Origin: Moanibacter sp964542645 | GTDB taxonomy: Bacteria > Verrucomicrobiota > Verrucomicrobiia > Opitutales > UBA2987 | Reading direction: 5' to 3' | Length of the DNA stretch: 64,000 nt | Assembly (NCBI GenBank): GCA_964542645.1 | Contig: CAZIUG010000015.1 | Span: 558,001-622,000, forward strand | Translations under genes and position numbers: made by a program | Notes under the pieces: generated by a model | Database searches by the model: none | Seen by the model: only the letters and a program-made list of their open reading frames with translations | Told to the model about the DNA's origin: nothing | Part shown: positions 37,191 through 46,619 of the stretch, in pieces | How positions within the stretch are numbered: the stretch's first letter is position 1 | Layout of the letters: each line of letters starts with the position of its first letter

Positions 37191-38477
37191 TCACAGCACT
37201 ATTCGAATCCCCCGACGTAAATAAGCAGGAACGTCAAGATTCTCACCATCGTATATATTTGGATCGGTCGTTTCGAAATATCCTCGCTGTTCCTCCTCCC
37301 TGCAGAAATCAAACTCCTCTTGTTCGCGTTTCACCGAGTTATTCTTTCGAATCAGCTTTGAACGGTGGACGGGTTTCAGCTGGGCTTCCGTCTCTAATTC
37401 TGGATTTTTGGCTTCGGATTGCCTGTTCTTAAACGACGACAAGCTTTTGGAAGGACGATATCGACCTCGTCCTTCGATATCGGTTGTTCCCAACACGCAG
37501 ATACTGAGACTTGCAGATAGATTCTCATCGATCGTCGCCCCGATCAAAGTACTCTCCTTACTCCCAAATTTCTCCGCGACAATCGTAAGGATCTCATTGA
37601 CTTTGGTCATTGTAAGATCAGTTCCCCCTGAGAGATTGACAATCAAGTTATCAGCCCGTTTGGAAAACTCTGGTGTATGAAGAAGTGGACAGATCATTAA
37701 ATCGTCGACCGCTCGACCAACAAAATCATCTCCACTCCCTTTTCCCATGCCGAAGAGCGTCTTGCCGCCTCGGGATTCAAAAATTTTTTTTAGGGAAGAA
37801 AAATCGATATTAATCAAGCCAGTCTCAAACAACATTGAGCAAATCGATCGTATACCCTTGGTAATCCATTCATCGGCCAAGGAAAACGCCTCCAGAACGG
37901 TTGCATCTTCATCCGCCTGTTGAAGAAGAATATCATTTGGTAAAGGAATTACGGCATGGCATATCTTCCGCAATGAAACTAGGCTATCCTCAGCCTGCCG
38001 ATGGCGCCGTGATCCTTCAAGAGTGAATGGAAGAGTGACAAATGCAATCACAACGGCTCCGACTTCAACTGCCGTCTCCGCCACTATCGGGGTACTTCCA
38101 CTTCCCGTACCGCCTCCAAGACCAGCAATCAAAAAGATTAAGTCAGCTCCCGATACGATTTTTTTAATACTATCGCGATCGGCCTCAGCCGCCTCTCTTC
38201 CGATCTTAATCTCTCCCCCAGCTCCTAACCCCCGAGTAATGGGCTTACCGATCATAAGTTTCTCGCTAATCGGAGAAGAAGCCAATACTTGGCCATCGGT
38301 ATTGACCGCAGCTAAATTCACCCCTCCTAGGTTATCGAGTTTCAGCCGATCGACAGTATTGTTCCCAGCACCCCCTACACCAATGACCTTTACTTGAATC
38401 AGATCACTGGCCGCTTTGTCCTCCGACACTTCGTTGGAATCCTTCGAGTTTCCCTCCTCCATTGGCCTATCCATCAT
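37191..38477 (-). CDS. ftsZ: Cell division protein FtsZ with altered T7 loop
   Basis: 428-residue tubulin homologue that forms the Z ring. GVGGAGNN, AVNTDGQ and the GTP loop GGGTGSGS (family GGGTGTGA) are present. In the T7 synergy loop, NIDFSSLKK stands where the family has NxDFAD: Asp225 is kept but the second catalytic Asp is Ser228. The C-terminal linker is charged and the conserved tail peptide LDVPAYLRRG, which binds FtsA, is at the end. The ATG overlaps the ftsA stop, so it is last in the dcw unit. A run of eight A on the coding strand follows the altered loop. Confidence 0.93.
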   Translation of the reverse strand: MMDRPMEEGNSKDSNEVSEDKAASDLIQVKVIGVGGAGNNTVDRLKLDNLGGVNLAAVNTDGQVLASSPISEKLMIGKPITRGLGAGGEIKIGREAAEADRDSIKKIVSGADLIFLIAGLGGGTGSGSTPIVAETAVEVGAVVIAFVTLPFTLEGSRRHRQAEDSLVSLRKICHAVIPLPNDILLQQADEDATVLEAFSLADEWITKGIRSICSMLFETGLINIDFSSLKKIFESRGGKTLFGMGKGSGDDFVGRAVDDLMICPLLHTPEFSKRADNLIVNLSGGTDLTMTKVNEILTIVAEKFGSKESTLIGATIDENLSASLSICVLGTTDIEGRGRYRPSKSLSSFKNRQSEAKNPELETEAQLKPVHRSKLIRKNNSVKREQEEFDFCREEEQRGYFETTDPNIYDGENLDVPAYLRRGIRIVL

Positions 38478-39682
38478 ACAAGATTGAAAATCCTTGCGAC
38501 TTTCTTCATCAATCCATCGGATGGATTGTCTTCCTTTTCGGTTTGCTGAGCCGTTAGTCCATAATGCAGCAATCCTAAAACCGTGCTATACTCGGGCTTT
38601 CGCAAATCTTCGCGTACCCACAAGGGATTCTCTCCTGCTCTCACCGTGACCCCCAAAATGCTTGTTCCCAAGGAAATAAGACCTTCCATACGGGAACCCC
38701 CTCCAGTTAGTATCACCCCAGCCGGTACCTGGTCCGCGGTCAACAAAGGACCGAATTCTTTCAGCAGAATACTGAACAGCTCAACCGCCCTAGCATTTAG
38801 AATCTTATAAATAGCCAATTTCGGTATCGGACGGTCCCCGATAGTTAGATCTCCAATCAACCAAACATAATCTCCTTTGTCAGAATCATCTATTTCCGCT
38901 TTGCCAAAATCCAGCTTGAGTTTTTCAGCCTGTTTAGCACTGATCCGAAGTCCCAGACTCAAATCGTTAGTAAAGTGATCACCACCTATTCCAACTACTC
39001 CGGTCTTTAGGATCCTTCCCCCACGGTAAAGAACATAGTCAGTCGTACCACAGCCCACATCCAAGACTAATACACCATGCTGCTTCTCGGACTCTGTCGC
39101 AATCATCGATCCAGATGCAATGCTCGAGACGATCATGTCCTGTACCGGCACACCATACGCATTAATCACATGCAGATGATCACCTATCTTCTTTTCATCG
39201 GCATGCAAATGCCAATAACATACTTCTATCTGATCGCCTTGCATCCCGATTGGCTTCTCCACTGCCCGCCCATCCAGTAGGAAACCACTCTGAACATGGT
39301 GGATGAATACTCTGCCCTGTGGAAGTGCCTTTCTCTTTGCCTCTTCAACTCCTCGCCTGATGTCTTCCACTCGAACAACGTTACTAGAAGAACTTACCGT
39401 AACCGATCCTCTATTGGAGAATCCCTCTAAATGGGAACCCGATTGAGAGAGGTACACACCCTCGATAGGCACTCCCGCACTCTTCTCAGCTGTACTAATC
39501 GCTGCATGGGTAGAATTGCTGACGGATCGAAAGTCTGTTATTTCGCCTTTCTTCACTCCTACGGCTGTCGATTGACCCAGGCCGATAATATTTAAGCTCC
39601 GTTCTCCGATCAACTGACCAACGAGAGCGACCACCTTAGAAGTCCCAATTTCTACTGCTCCAATAAACTGTCTCTGTGTCAT
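38474..39682 (-). CDS. ftsA: Cell division protein FtsA
   Basis: 402-residue actin homologue that tethers FtsZ to the membrane. FIGAVEIGTSKVVALVG is the phosphate-1 motif, LVLDVGCGTTDYVLY phosphate-2 and GVILTGGGSRMEG the adenosine motif. The SHS2/1C domain lies about residues 85-170. The C-terminal GLMKKVARIFNLV is an amphipathic membrane-targeting helix. Start and stop both overlap neighbours by four bases (ftsQ and ftsZ), indicating translational coupling. Confidence 0.95.
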   Translation of the reverse strand: MTQRQFIGAVEIGTSKVVALVGQLIGERSLNIIGLGQSTAVGVKKGEITDFRSVSNSTHAAISTAEKSAGVPIEGVYLSQSGSHLEGFSNRGSVTVSSSSNVVRVEDIRRGVEEAKRKALPQGRVFIHHVQSGFLLDGRAVEKPIGMQGDQIEVCYWHLHADEKKIGDHLHVINAYGVPVQDMIVSSIASGSMIATESEKQHGVLVLDVGCGTTDYVLYRGGRILKTGVVGIGGDHFTNDLSLGLRISAKQAEKLKLDFGKAEIDDSDKGDYVWLIGDLTIGDRPIPKLAIYKILNARAVELFSILLKEFGPLLTADQVPAGVILTGGGSRMEGLISLGTSILGVTVRAGENPLWVREDLRKPEYSTVLGLLHYGLTAQQTEKEDNPSDGLMKKVARIFNLV

Positions 39683-40623
39683 GGATTGGAATGCATTCTC
39701 GGGTTCAATTTTGAGTAAAACTCAACCACCACTTGGTCGCCCTTCGAAAGATCCACTCGTTTCAGATACTGTATCCCCCAATCTTGTGCTTGCTGCAGGA
39801 TACGATTAAGCTTCTCTAGCTGTGCAGGAAATTCAACAGGAGAGAATGCAATTTCTCGGACATTCTCACTCCGTATTTTTATCATCCCACGGTATGGATT
39901 TCCTTCGCCTAGGCAATCTTCGCAAGATACGACCCGCCATCCTTCGATCATTCCAAGATGCCTGTTTCGTGTAGCATCGAGCAGCTCAACTATACGGCTA
40001 ATGCCATCAACCTTCCGGGTTCCGTTCTTTTCACGAACAAATTTCACCCCGCCGATGTACGGAAGCGCGTTGATAGACTCAGGTAAATAGTTCCAACCCT
40101 TGAAAACCACACCATCACGTCCGACAAGAAAGTCTTCGTGAGATAGTTTGTCAGCTTTAGTTCTCACTCGCAGAATAGGCTCTCTCTCCCTAACGGAAAT
40201 ATGAATTTCATCAGGAAATCGACGGGTAACAGTGGCAGATTTAATCTGCCTAAAATCCTCCAATCGAGCCTTTATCTCGTATATATCCACATCCATCATG
40301 CCTGTTTCCGGTCTGATCTCTATCCACTTATCCGCCCAAACGGAATCGAGCACGCCGTCCGATCCAAATTTTATGCTCCTTAAATTTTCGGAGGTCTTCG
40401 AGCTAATCACTTCCTTGCCTTCAACAAAAATCTGGTAACCTCCGTACCCAAATCCGGTCAACACTCCCATCCCAACCAATGTTATGGTTACCTTCCTAAA
40501 TAAAGACACCCGCCGTCGTCGCCGTGTCAATCGGGTGACCAACTCCTTTTCAGCCGTCTGACTAATGTCACGCCACGATCTTGCTTCCGAAGATTCCTTC
40601 TTTTCTATCTTCTTCTTCATCAT
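39679..40623 (-). CDS. ftsQ: Cell division protein FtsQ
   Basis: About 314 residues. Basic cytoplasmic start (RLTRRRRRVSLFRK), one membrane helix (VTITLVGMGVLTGFGYGGY), a POTRA domain (about 100-175 with ARLEDFRQIKSATVTRRFPDEIHI), and the FtsQ beta domain. It links FtsB/FtsL to the divisome. I start at ATG 40623 because it overlaps the murB stop as ATGA; a start at 40638 is also in frame. Confidence 0.88.
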   Translation of the reverse strand: MMKKKIEKKESSEARSWRDISQTAEKELVTRLTRRRRRVSLFRKVTITLVGMGVLTGFGYGGYQIFVEGKEVISSKTSENLRSIKFGSDGVLDSVWADKWIEIRPETGMMDVDIYEIKARLEDFRQIKSATVTRRFPDEIHISVREREPILRVRTKADKLSHEDFLVGRDGVVFKGWNYLPESINALPYIGGVKFVREKNGTRKVDGISRIVELLDATRNRHLGMIEGWRVVSCEDCLGEGNPYRGMIKIRSENVREIAFSPVEFPAQLEKLNRILQQAQDWGIQYLKRVDLSKGDQVVVEFYSKLNPRMHSNP

Positions 40624-41567
40624 AAAACCTCGTCCCAATCTCTTCCCAATAGAAGTACTTCAGGTCGTAGATCGATTCCTCTATTTCGGCGTACTTCTTC
40701 CCTCACATCCTTGATCAGTGCTATGATATCCGCACAAGTTGCATTGCCGCGATTGACGATGAAGTTTCCGTGCAGATTTGATATCTCGGCTCCCCCCACG
40801 CGTCTTCCTTTCAGTCCAAGCTCATCGATAATCTGGCCACTATATTCGCCAGTTGGATTCTTAAAGATACAGCCAGCATTACGTCCTCCTGGTTGTGACT
40901 TCTTCCGCTCACGTGAAAAGTGCTCCAGCTTCTCTTTAATCGTCCGCTCACCTTCTTCGTTATCCGCCCGTAGAATAGCACTCAATACCACAGAGTCTCC
41001 TAATTCGCGACATTCACGATAACCCACGTGAAACCAATCACGCTTTTCCTTCTTTAGCTCGCCATCATATCGAATAAATTCTACCTCCTCAACTAGATCA
41101 AAGATTCGACTTCCCATAGCTCCTGCATTCATTGCCAATCCACCGCCCAAAGTTCCCGGAATACCCTCAAGAAACTCAAATCCAGATAGTCCAAGTTTGC
41201 AGGCCACCCTGCAAATCTCCTTTAGCCTCGTACCTCCTCCGGCGCTTATTCGGCCATCCGCTTCCGGATAAATTCCCCTCCAATACTTTCGATTGAGTCT
41301 TACAATCATCCCATTGAATCCCTCGTCGGGAACAAGCAAGTTCGAACCTCTCCCAATAAAAAAAATTGGCTTCCCGCGATCTCGAGCTCCTTCAATTGCA
41401 ATCCGCAGATCATTCACAGATCCAGGTTCTATATAGTAACGAGCCTTTCCCCCAACGCCAAATGTTGTCATCTTCGCGAGAGAGACGTCCAGCTCTAGAA
41501 GTGAATGGTTGCTCAACATTCCTTTCAACTCCTCCCACCACTCGGTATCCGAAATTGCCTTCAACAT
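40620..41567 (-). CDS. murB: UDP-N-acetylenolpyruvoylglucosamine reductase
   Basis: 315-residue FAD enzyme reducing UDP-GlcNAc-enolpyruvate to UDP-MurNAc. FGVGGKARYYIEP, IGRGSNLLV and IPGTLGGGLAMNAGAMG bind FAD and substrate; HVGYRECRE holds the Tyr/Arg pair and DLRPEVLLLG the C-terminal Glu. The proton donor, Ser in most enzymes, is Cys in NAGCIFKNP, a known natural variant. I choose ATG 41567, preceded by AAGGGG at good spacing, over TTG 41603. Confidence 0.94.
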   Translation of the reverse strand: MLKAISDTEWWEELKGMLSNHSLLELDVSLAKMTTFGVGGKARYYIEPGSVNDLRIAIEGARDRGKPIFFIGRGSNLLVPDEGFNGMIVRLNRKYWRGIYPEADGRISAGGGTRLKEICRVACKLGLSGFEFLEGIPGTLGGGLAMNAGAMGSRIFDLVEEVEFIRYDGELKKEKRDWFHVGYRECRELGDSVVLSAILRADNEEGERTIKEKLEHFSRERKKSQPGGRNAGCIFKNPTGEYSGQIIDELGLKGRRVGGAEISNLHGNFIVNRGNATCADIIALIKDVREEVRRNRGIDLRPEVLLLGRDWDEVL

Positions 41568-41641
41568 TGAATTACCCCTTAACAAAAGCTGATCCCATCC
41601 CAAGCAGCAGAAGAATTATATGTACGAGATCTTGCATCCAA

Positions 41642-42775
41642 TCAGACTGACATCTCAACCCTATCAGTAGTAATCCTATTACTAGATCCCGAAGTAATTT
41701 GCTCAAGATCTTCCGCGATAGCATCGGAGGGTTTTTTACTTTCTAATCTCTTGAGGTCCTCTCTCATATTTCTGAGACGTTCGTCGTTACCTATTAGATC
41801 CAGCACTGCACCTGTCAGTTTACTGATACATCTCTGCTCTAGCATCACACATCCCCCCTTCGCCTGAAGATAATCCGCATTTGCGATTTGATGATCGTCT
41901 GCCGCATAAGGATAGGGAATGAGAATTGCCGGAACCTGACATTGAATCAGCTCGGCTATGGTACCGGCCCCAGCCCTGGAAACAACCACATCAGCACTCG
42001 ATAAAACCTCGCCCATTCGATTCGTGAACGGTATAAAATAGGCCCTGAACCGTTTCCCGTTTTTGCCCTCTACTTCCTTCACATTCTCATGCCCTTTTCC
42101 TAATCCAGTAACACAATACAGGCTTACCCCCTCCATTGCCAAATCTTCTAGGCATTGGCTTGCCCAATCATTAAGCGCCTGAGCACCCTGACTGCCTCCG
42201 AGAATTACAACTAGCTTTCCTTTTTCTGTGATCCCTATTTCTTCTCGAGCTTCTACCCGCGAAACTTTCTGAATTTGCCTGCGTACCGGATAGCCAAAAT
42301 ACCTAACCCGACTTGCTCTCTTCTGACAAGAAACTGCAACCTCATCCGGAAGGTATATTCGCAAAGCAAATCGTGCTAAAACTCGAATTGCCTTGCCCAT
42401 AACTCGATTAGCCTCGTGAAGCACTAGGGGGCATTTACGGAAGAAAGCAGCCACCGCGATTCCACCGGAAGCAAATCCGCCAAATGCCATTACCGCTTCC
42501 GGCTTAACCTTACAAAGAAACCGGAGCGCAAACACCGTCAACCGGATTTGACCGAAGATGAAAGAGATCAAACCTAGAGGGGTTCCTGACAAGGGCAAAC
42601 CGGGAGCCCGAACAAATTCGAGCTGAGGGTAGTCCTCAATCAGACGAGCATCAACCTGTTTTCGGCTGACAACAAGCCAACAGTCGTGTCCGCGCTCTAT
42701 CAGCGCTTCTGCAACTGAGATTCCTGGAGAGAGATGTCCCCCTGTTCCTCCGCACGAGATTACGAATCGGCTCAT
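41642..42775 (-). CDS. murG: UDP-GlcNAc:undecaprenyl-PP-MurNAc-pentapeptide GlcNAc transferase
   Basis: 377-residue GT-B enzyme that converts lipid I to lipid II at the inner face of the membrane. Glycine loops ISCGGTGGHLSPG near the start and VILGGSQGAQALNDW in the middle, FGGFASGG and SRAGAGTIAELIQCQVPAILIPYPYAADDHQ (split: SRAGAGTIAEL, IPYPYAADDHQ) bind the acceptor and UDP-GlcNAc. The frame extends 99 codons upstream into ftsW, but ATG 42775 matches the family start and overlaps the ftsW stop as ATGA. Confidence 0.95.
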   Translation of the reverse strand: MSRFVISCGGTGGHLSPGISVAEALIERGHDCWLVVSRKQVDARLIEDYPQLEFVRAPGLPLSGTPLGLISFIFGQIRLTVFALRFLCKVKPEAVMAFGGFASGGIAVAAFFRKCPLVLHEANRVMGKAIRVLARFALRIYLPDEVAVSCQKRASRVRYFGYPVRRQIQKVSRVEAREEIGITEKGKLVVILGGSQGAQALNDWASQCLEDLAMEGVSLYCVTGLGKGHENVKEVEGKNGKRFRAYFIPFTNRMGEVLSSADVVVSRAGAGTIAELIQCQVPAILIPYPYAADDHQIANADYLQAKGGCVMLEQRCISKLTGAVLDLIGNDERLRNMREDLKRLESKKPSDAIAEDLEQITSGSSNRITTDRVEMSV

Positions 42776-43914
42776 AGATGCATCGGCTTGATGGGCGGAG
42801 TCCGACTCCAACTTCGGAAACAGTTCAAGAGAATACCAACCAAAATAAAAGTCGCCACCAAGTTGGATCCACCATAGCTTAAGAAGGGCAAAGAGAGCCC
42901 TTTCGTCGGCAGACATCCCGTTACCACTGCAAAGTTTAGAAGCGCCTGGACCGAGATCATCAGGAGTGCACCGCACGCCAGGATATAATAGAAAAGATTC
43001 GGAGCTTTTTGCAGTTGTCGAATTCCCGTTAAGAACAAAACCAGGAAAATAATGACAACACCCGACGTGCATATAAAGCCCAGTTCCTCTCCAACAATGG
43101 GAAAGATGAAATCTGTATGAGCCTCAGGCAAAAAGGCTCTTTGTTGGCGCCCATTTCCTATCCCGACGCCTCCCAATCCGCCCGCCGCAAAGGCCAACAT
43201 AGCCTGCCAAACTTGGTAAGTAGCATCGGAACGATTACCCTCTATATCAAAAAAGGATACCAACCTCCTCATCCGGACAGGATCTGCAGCGATTGCGGCA
43301 AGAAAAAGGAACAACCCTATTAAAATCGTAGGGAGGAGAAAAACTAGTCGTGCTCCAGCTAAAAAGAGAAGAATGAATCCAACAAATGCTACAATGAAGG
43401 AGGTACCATAGTCTGGCTCCAGAAGGATGAGCAAAGACGTTATCCCAATTATTCCGCCCGGGATTAGAAACCCTCTTCGAAGTGAGTCCATGCGGCGCTG
43501 ATTTAAGGCCAAATAGTGTGCCAGCACAAAAACCATACCGATTCTGGCAAAATCAGAAACTTGCAAGTTCATGAGACCCAGATCCAGCCATCGCCGTGCC
43601 CCATTAACACTCACCCCGATCCCTGGAACTAAAACAATGGCCAGTGAAACCAATAAGGCCCCCGCTAATACCCATGTCACTGACCGCAACTCCTCCAGAT
43701 CGAGAAAATAGGTAATCATTCCTGCTATAGCAGCTACTACAAACCAGAGTGCCTGTTTCCCTACCAAATAATAGGATCCCCCCAAAAAACTCTGGGTCAC
43801 GCTCGAAAGCATAATAAGGCCAAATAAAGTTAATCCAATAGCACCCCCCCCGATGATAAGGGCGGGAAGTCTTCTTCCTGCTACCCCGATTTGACTACTC
43901 GAATTAGCGTGCAT
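42772..43914 (-). CDS. ftsW: Peptidoglycan polymerase FtsW
   Basis: 380-residue SEDS protein with about ten membrane helices; polymerises lipid II at the septum together with FtsI. NGARRWLDLG, LEPDYGTSF, the catalytic-region PEAHTDFIFPIVGEELG and LPFLSYGGSNL are all present. The usual QPSEFAK reads QVSDFAR. A purine-rich AAAGAG precedes ATG 43914. It is coupled to murG downstream. Confidence 0.95.
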   Translation of the reverse strand: MHANSSSQIGVAGRRLPALIIGGGAIGLTLFGLIMLSSVTQSFLGGSYYLVGKQALWFVVAAIAGMITYFLDLEELRSVTWVLAGALLVSLAIVLVPGIGVSVNGARRWLDLGLMNLQVSDFARIGMVFVLAHYLALNQRRMDSLRRGFLIPGGIIGITSLLILLEPDYGTSFIVAFVGFILLFLAGARLVFLLPTILIGLFLFLAAIAADPVRMRRLVSFFDIEGNRSDATYQVWQAMLAFAAGGLGGVGIGNGRQQRAFLPEAHTDFIFPIVGEELGFICTSGVVIIFLVLFLTGIRQLQKAPNLFYYILACGALLMISVQALLNFAVVTGCLPTKGLSLPFLSYGGSNLVATFILVGILLNCFRSWSRTPPIKPMHL

Positions 43915-44031
43915 TATCTGCTCTTTAGAAATCTCACCTTATAAGCATATCTGCATCGATTGAATCTCAGGAATGCTTTTGTAATCCGTTCCTCGAGATG
44001 TTTTTGGGCTACGTTCTGTTTGGAGGCTCAG

Positions 44032-45105
44032 CTACCCCTCATCCGCCTCAAGAGGCACCACGGGGATTTCCATTTCGTCCTCTTGCATGTCAAGTTCCTC
44101 CAAGGATGGAGGTAGCTCAAAAACGGGTTTGATCTCGGGAGGTTTTGGCTCTCTCTCCTCGATCTTTTCTGGATTCAACTGACTGCTATCAAGAACAGAA
44201 GGCGATGAATCTATGTCCTCTCTATCGACAATTAGTTCCTGTCCAACTTTAAGTTTGGTAGGATCCGTTATATGGTTCTTGCGCATCAATTCCAAAGTTT
44301 CCATCCCGTACCGAGTGGCGATCCCACTCGGCGTTTCACCACTTGCCACAGTGTGGATTGTTTCGCCTCGGCCCAGCTCACGCTCTTCTTCACTCACATT
44401 TACTTGCGGTGCCGAATCCTTCAGGTCCATAGCATAAGATCCGCGAAGATAAAGCTTCTGCCCAGCATATATCGTGTCTCCCATCAACCCGTTATCCCTC
44501 TTCAGATTTCCCAGAGGAACTCCCGACCGCGCTGCGATCCCCGAAAGAGTGTCTCCTGTTTGTACTATGTACTCTAGCGAGGACTCATCCACTCCAATTG
44601 ATTTGTTGAGGTCGTCCTCTCCGTCGAACAAATCCGAGCGGTCAGGAACATTGATTTCGTCTCCCTCGTAGATCGTTTCATCTCGGGTGATATCATTAAC
44701 TTCGAGCAATTCATCAAGAGAGATCCCATGAATATTCGCGATCGTCCAAAGGTTATCTCCACCCTTTACGACGTAGGTTGACACTTTTGGCTCCATTGTG
44801 ACGTCAAGTGATTGCAGAATACTCATGTCCGAGACAGGGTCTAGCTCTGGCCGTGTAGGGGCATAACGTTCAGATTGGCTCGCTGCGGGGGTTGTGTCCA
44901 TTAGACCAGCATTATAGGACGGATCTAGTTCCCCACTTGGAGCCTCCTCGGTTAACGGCTCGTCACTTCTGGCCAATAAACCTCCCGAAGTATCAGAGAC
45001 CTCCGCCAACTCTGGCGTTGTCTGACACGCCGGAAGAATAAATAAGAGACTGATGACAAAAACATGCAGTCCAAACACCAACCCGAATATCCTAATCAGT
45101 TTCAT
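44032..45105 (-). CDS. LysM-repeat lipoprotein in the dcw cluster
   Basis: 357 residues. A signal peptide ends in the lipobox ILPAC near residue 27, so it should be anchored in a membrane facing the periplasm. Three LysM peptidoglycan-binding domains follow: about 112-155 (TYVVKGGDNLWTIANIHG), 182-225 (YIVQTGDTLSGIAARSG) and 250-295 (HTVASGETPSGIATRYG), joined by acidic linkers, with a Pro/Glu-rich tail. No catalytic domain is visible. It sits between murD and ftsW with gaps of about 115 bases on each side. A role in wall anchoring or guiding septal enzymes is a reasonable inference from location. Confidence 0.88.
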   Translation of the reverse strand: MKLIRIFGLVFGLHVFVISLLFILPACQTTPELAEVSDTSGGLLARSDEPLTEEAPSGELDPSYNAGLMDTTPAASQSERYAPTRPELDPVSDMSILQSLDVTMEPKVSTYVVKGGDNLWTIANIHGISLDELLEVNDITRDETIYEGDEINVPDRSDLFDGEDDLNKSIGVDESSLEYIVQTGDTLSGIAARSGVPLGNLKRDNGLMGDTIYAGQKLYLRGSYAMDLKDSAPQVNVSEEERELGRGETIHTVASGETPSGIATRYGMETLELMRKNHITDPTKLKVGQELIVDREDIDSSPSVLDSSQLNPEKIEEREPKPPEIKPVFELPPSLEELDMQEDEMEIPVVPLEADEG

Positions 45106-45220
45106 GAGTAGATTCTATAGAATTTATGGATTTCAATACTATCAAATTTGAAAGATCAACTGTCACTAAATTAATGTCTCTGTCATATCTAGGCCCATCA
45201 ATTTTTGATTTAGCGTATCG

Positions 45221-46564
45221 CTATACAAATGGTGACGCATCATACCGTACGGCAGACTTACGAAATCTGTCAGAATAGGAAGCTGGTCGATATTTCAAAT
45301 TCGACACCGTATTTTCAAAACACTCTCCCCGATCAACAAAATCCTTAAACATATCTAGACTCGAGAACCCCGGGCTGAAAAGGATAACATCGCCCGGCTT
45401 AGCCGCTTCAAAGGCAGCATTAACGGCATTGGGAAGTGAACCAAACCGAGTCCAATCTACACTAAATCTATCCAATAGAGAGCCGACTTGAAGTGCCGTC
45501 TCTCCAATTAAGTAAGCTTGCTGGATCTGCCCGACCATACCTTCGACAAAACCATTAATGTCGCCACCTCGCCATTTTCCCCCACCGATCCATAGGACTG
45601 GTTTCTCGAAATTGGCTACTGCAGCTCTAGCAGCTGAAAAATTGGTCGCTTTGGAATCATTCCATATCTCGACTCCGTCGATCTCTGCTATCTTCGCTAA
45701 CCTGTGATTCCTCGCCGGAAAGCGTTCAGCAGCATTACGCAGTGCCTCCTCCGGAAGCGATTCGATACCCCAGTAGGTCCTCGCCATCGTTAGATTCTCT
45801 TTTTGGGGAAGGAGTGAAAATACTGATCCTTTGGGTAGGTCCCAATCCTCTCTGGTGGCCCCCTCCACAACAGTGGTAAAATCTGGGAGCTGGAAACCGA
45901 ATTTTTCCGCTGCTTCCGCTACACTTGCGCCAGCCAGAAAGAAAGAGTGCGAAAGCCTTTCGACAAGATTCCATTTAGCCGAAAAGTACCGTTTCATTGA
46001 GTCATATCGATCCAGATGATCCTCGTAAAAATTTGTCCAAATCAAAGCATCGGGTTGGAAAAATTCTAGAGCTTCTGCCTCGAATGAGCTGACTTCGCAA
46101 ATGGCTAGTACATTCTCAAAATCAATCCTTCCACAGATCCGGGAAAGGGGAGAACCATTGTTCCCAACAACCACCGCATCGATTCTATAGCGCTTAAGAG
46201 CATATACGAGAAACTCAGTTAGAGTCGTTTTCCCATTCGTACCCGTAACGGCAATTGCTTTCCCCTTCCAGAACAGTGATGCAAAATCCAGCTCTGTGAG
46301 GCAATAACACCCCGCCTGTCTTGCTTCACTTAACCACGGATGATTAAAATGAAATCTCGGGCTATAGATTACTAATCGGTGACCTTTTGCGGTCCTTGCA
46401 TCGAATTGTGTTCGCACTCCCGATGCCGACTGTTCGTCGTAGCACAAATAATCTACCTCCATAGAAAAAAGGAGATTTGCCACGGAATGACCGCTCACCC
46501 CATGTCCAAAAATAGCCACCGGTTCCTCTAGAAACGACATGATCTCGGGAGGGATTAATGTCAT
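45221..46564 (-). CDS. murD: UDP-N-acetylmuramoylalanine-D-glutamate ligase
   Basis: About 447 residues. Adds D-Glu to UDP-MurNAc-L-Ala in the cytoplasm. FGHGVSGHSVANLL is the N-terminal UDP-binding loop, AVTGTNGKTT the ATP loop, EVSSFEAE and NFYEDHLDRYD the central site, NDSKATN and SPGFSSLDMFKDFVDRG the C-terminal domain. I prefer ATG 46564, with TAGGAG nine bases upstream, over ATG 46573, which touches that site. Confidence 0.93.
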   Translation of the reverse strand: MTLIPPEIMSFLEEPVAIFGHGVSGHSVANLLFSMEVDYLCYDEQSASGVRTQFDARTAKGHRLVIYSPRFHFNHPWLSEARQAGCYCLTELDFASLFWKGKAIAVTGTNGKTTLTEFLVYALKRYRIDAVVVGNNGSPLSRICGRIDFENVLAICEVSSFEAEALEFFQPDALIWTNFYEDHLDRYDSMKRYFSAKWNLVERLSHSFFLAGASVAEAAEKFGFQLPDFTTVVEGATREDWDLPKGSVFSLLPQKENLTMARTYWGIESLPEEALRNAAERFPARNHRLAKIAEIDGVEIWNDSKATNFSAARAAVANFEKPVLWIGGGKWRGGDINGFVEGMVGQIQQAYLIGETALQVGSLLDRFSVDWTRFGSLPNAVNAAFEAAKPGDVILFSPGFSSLDMFKDFVDRGECFENTVSNLKYRPASYSDRFRKSAVRYDASPFV

Positions 46565-46619
46565 CGTTTTCATCTCCTACTCATTTAGGTAATTCTCAAT
46601 CTTGCGCTAGTTTGAATCT

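Noticed and set aside
42776..43072. 99-codon N-terminal extension of murG
   Set aside because: It overlaps ftsW out of frame and has no family similarity; ATG 42775 with ATGA overlap is the natural start.
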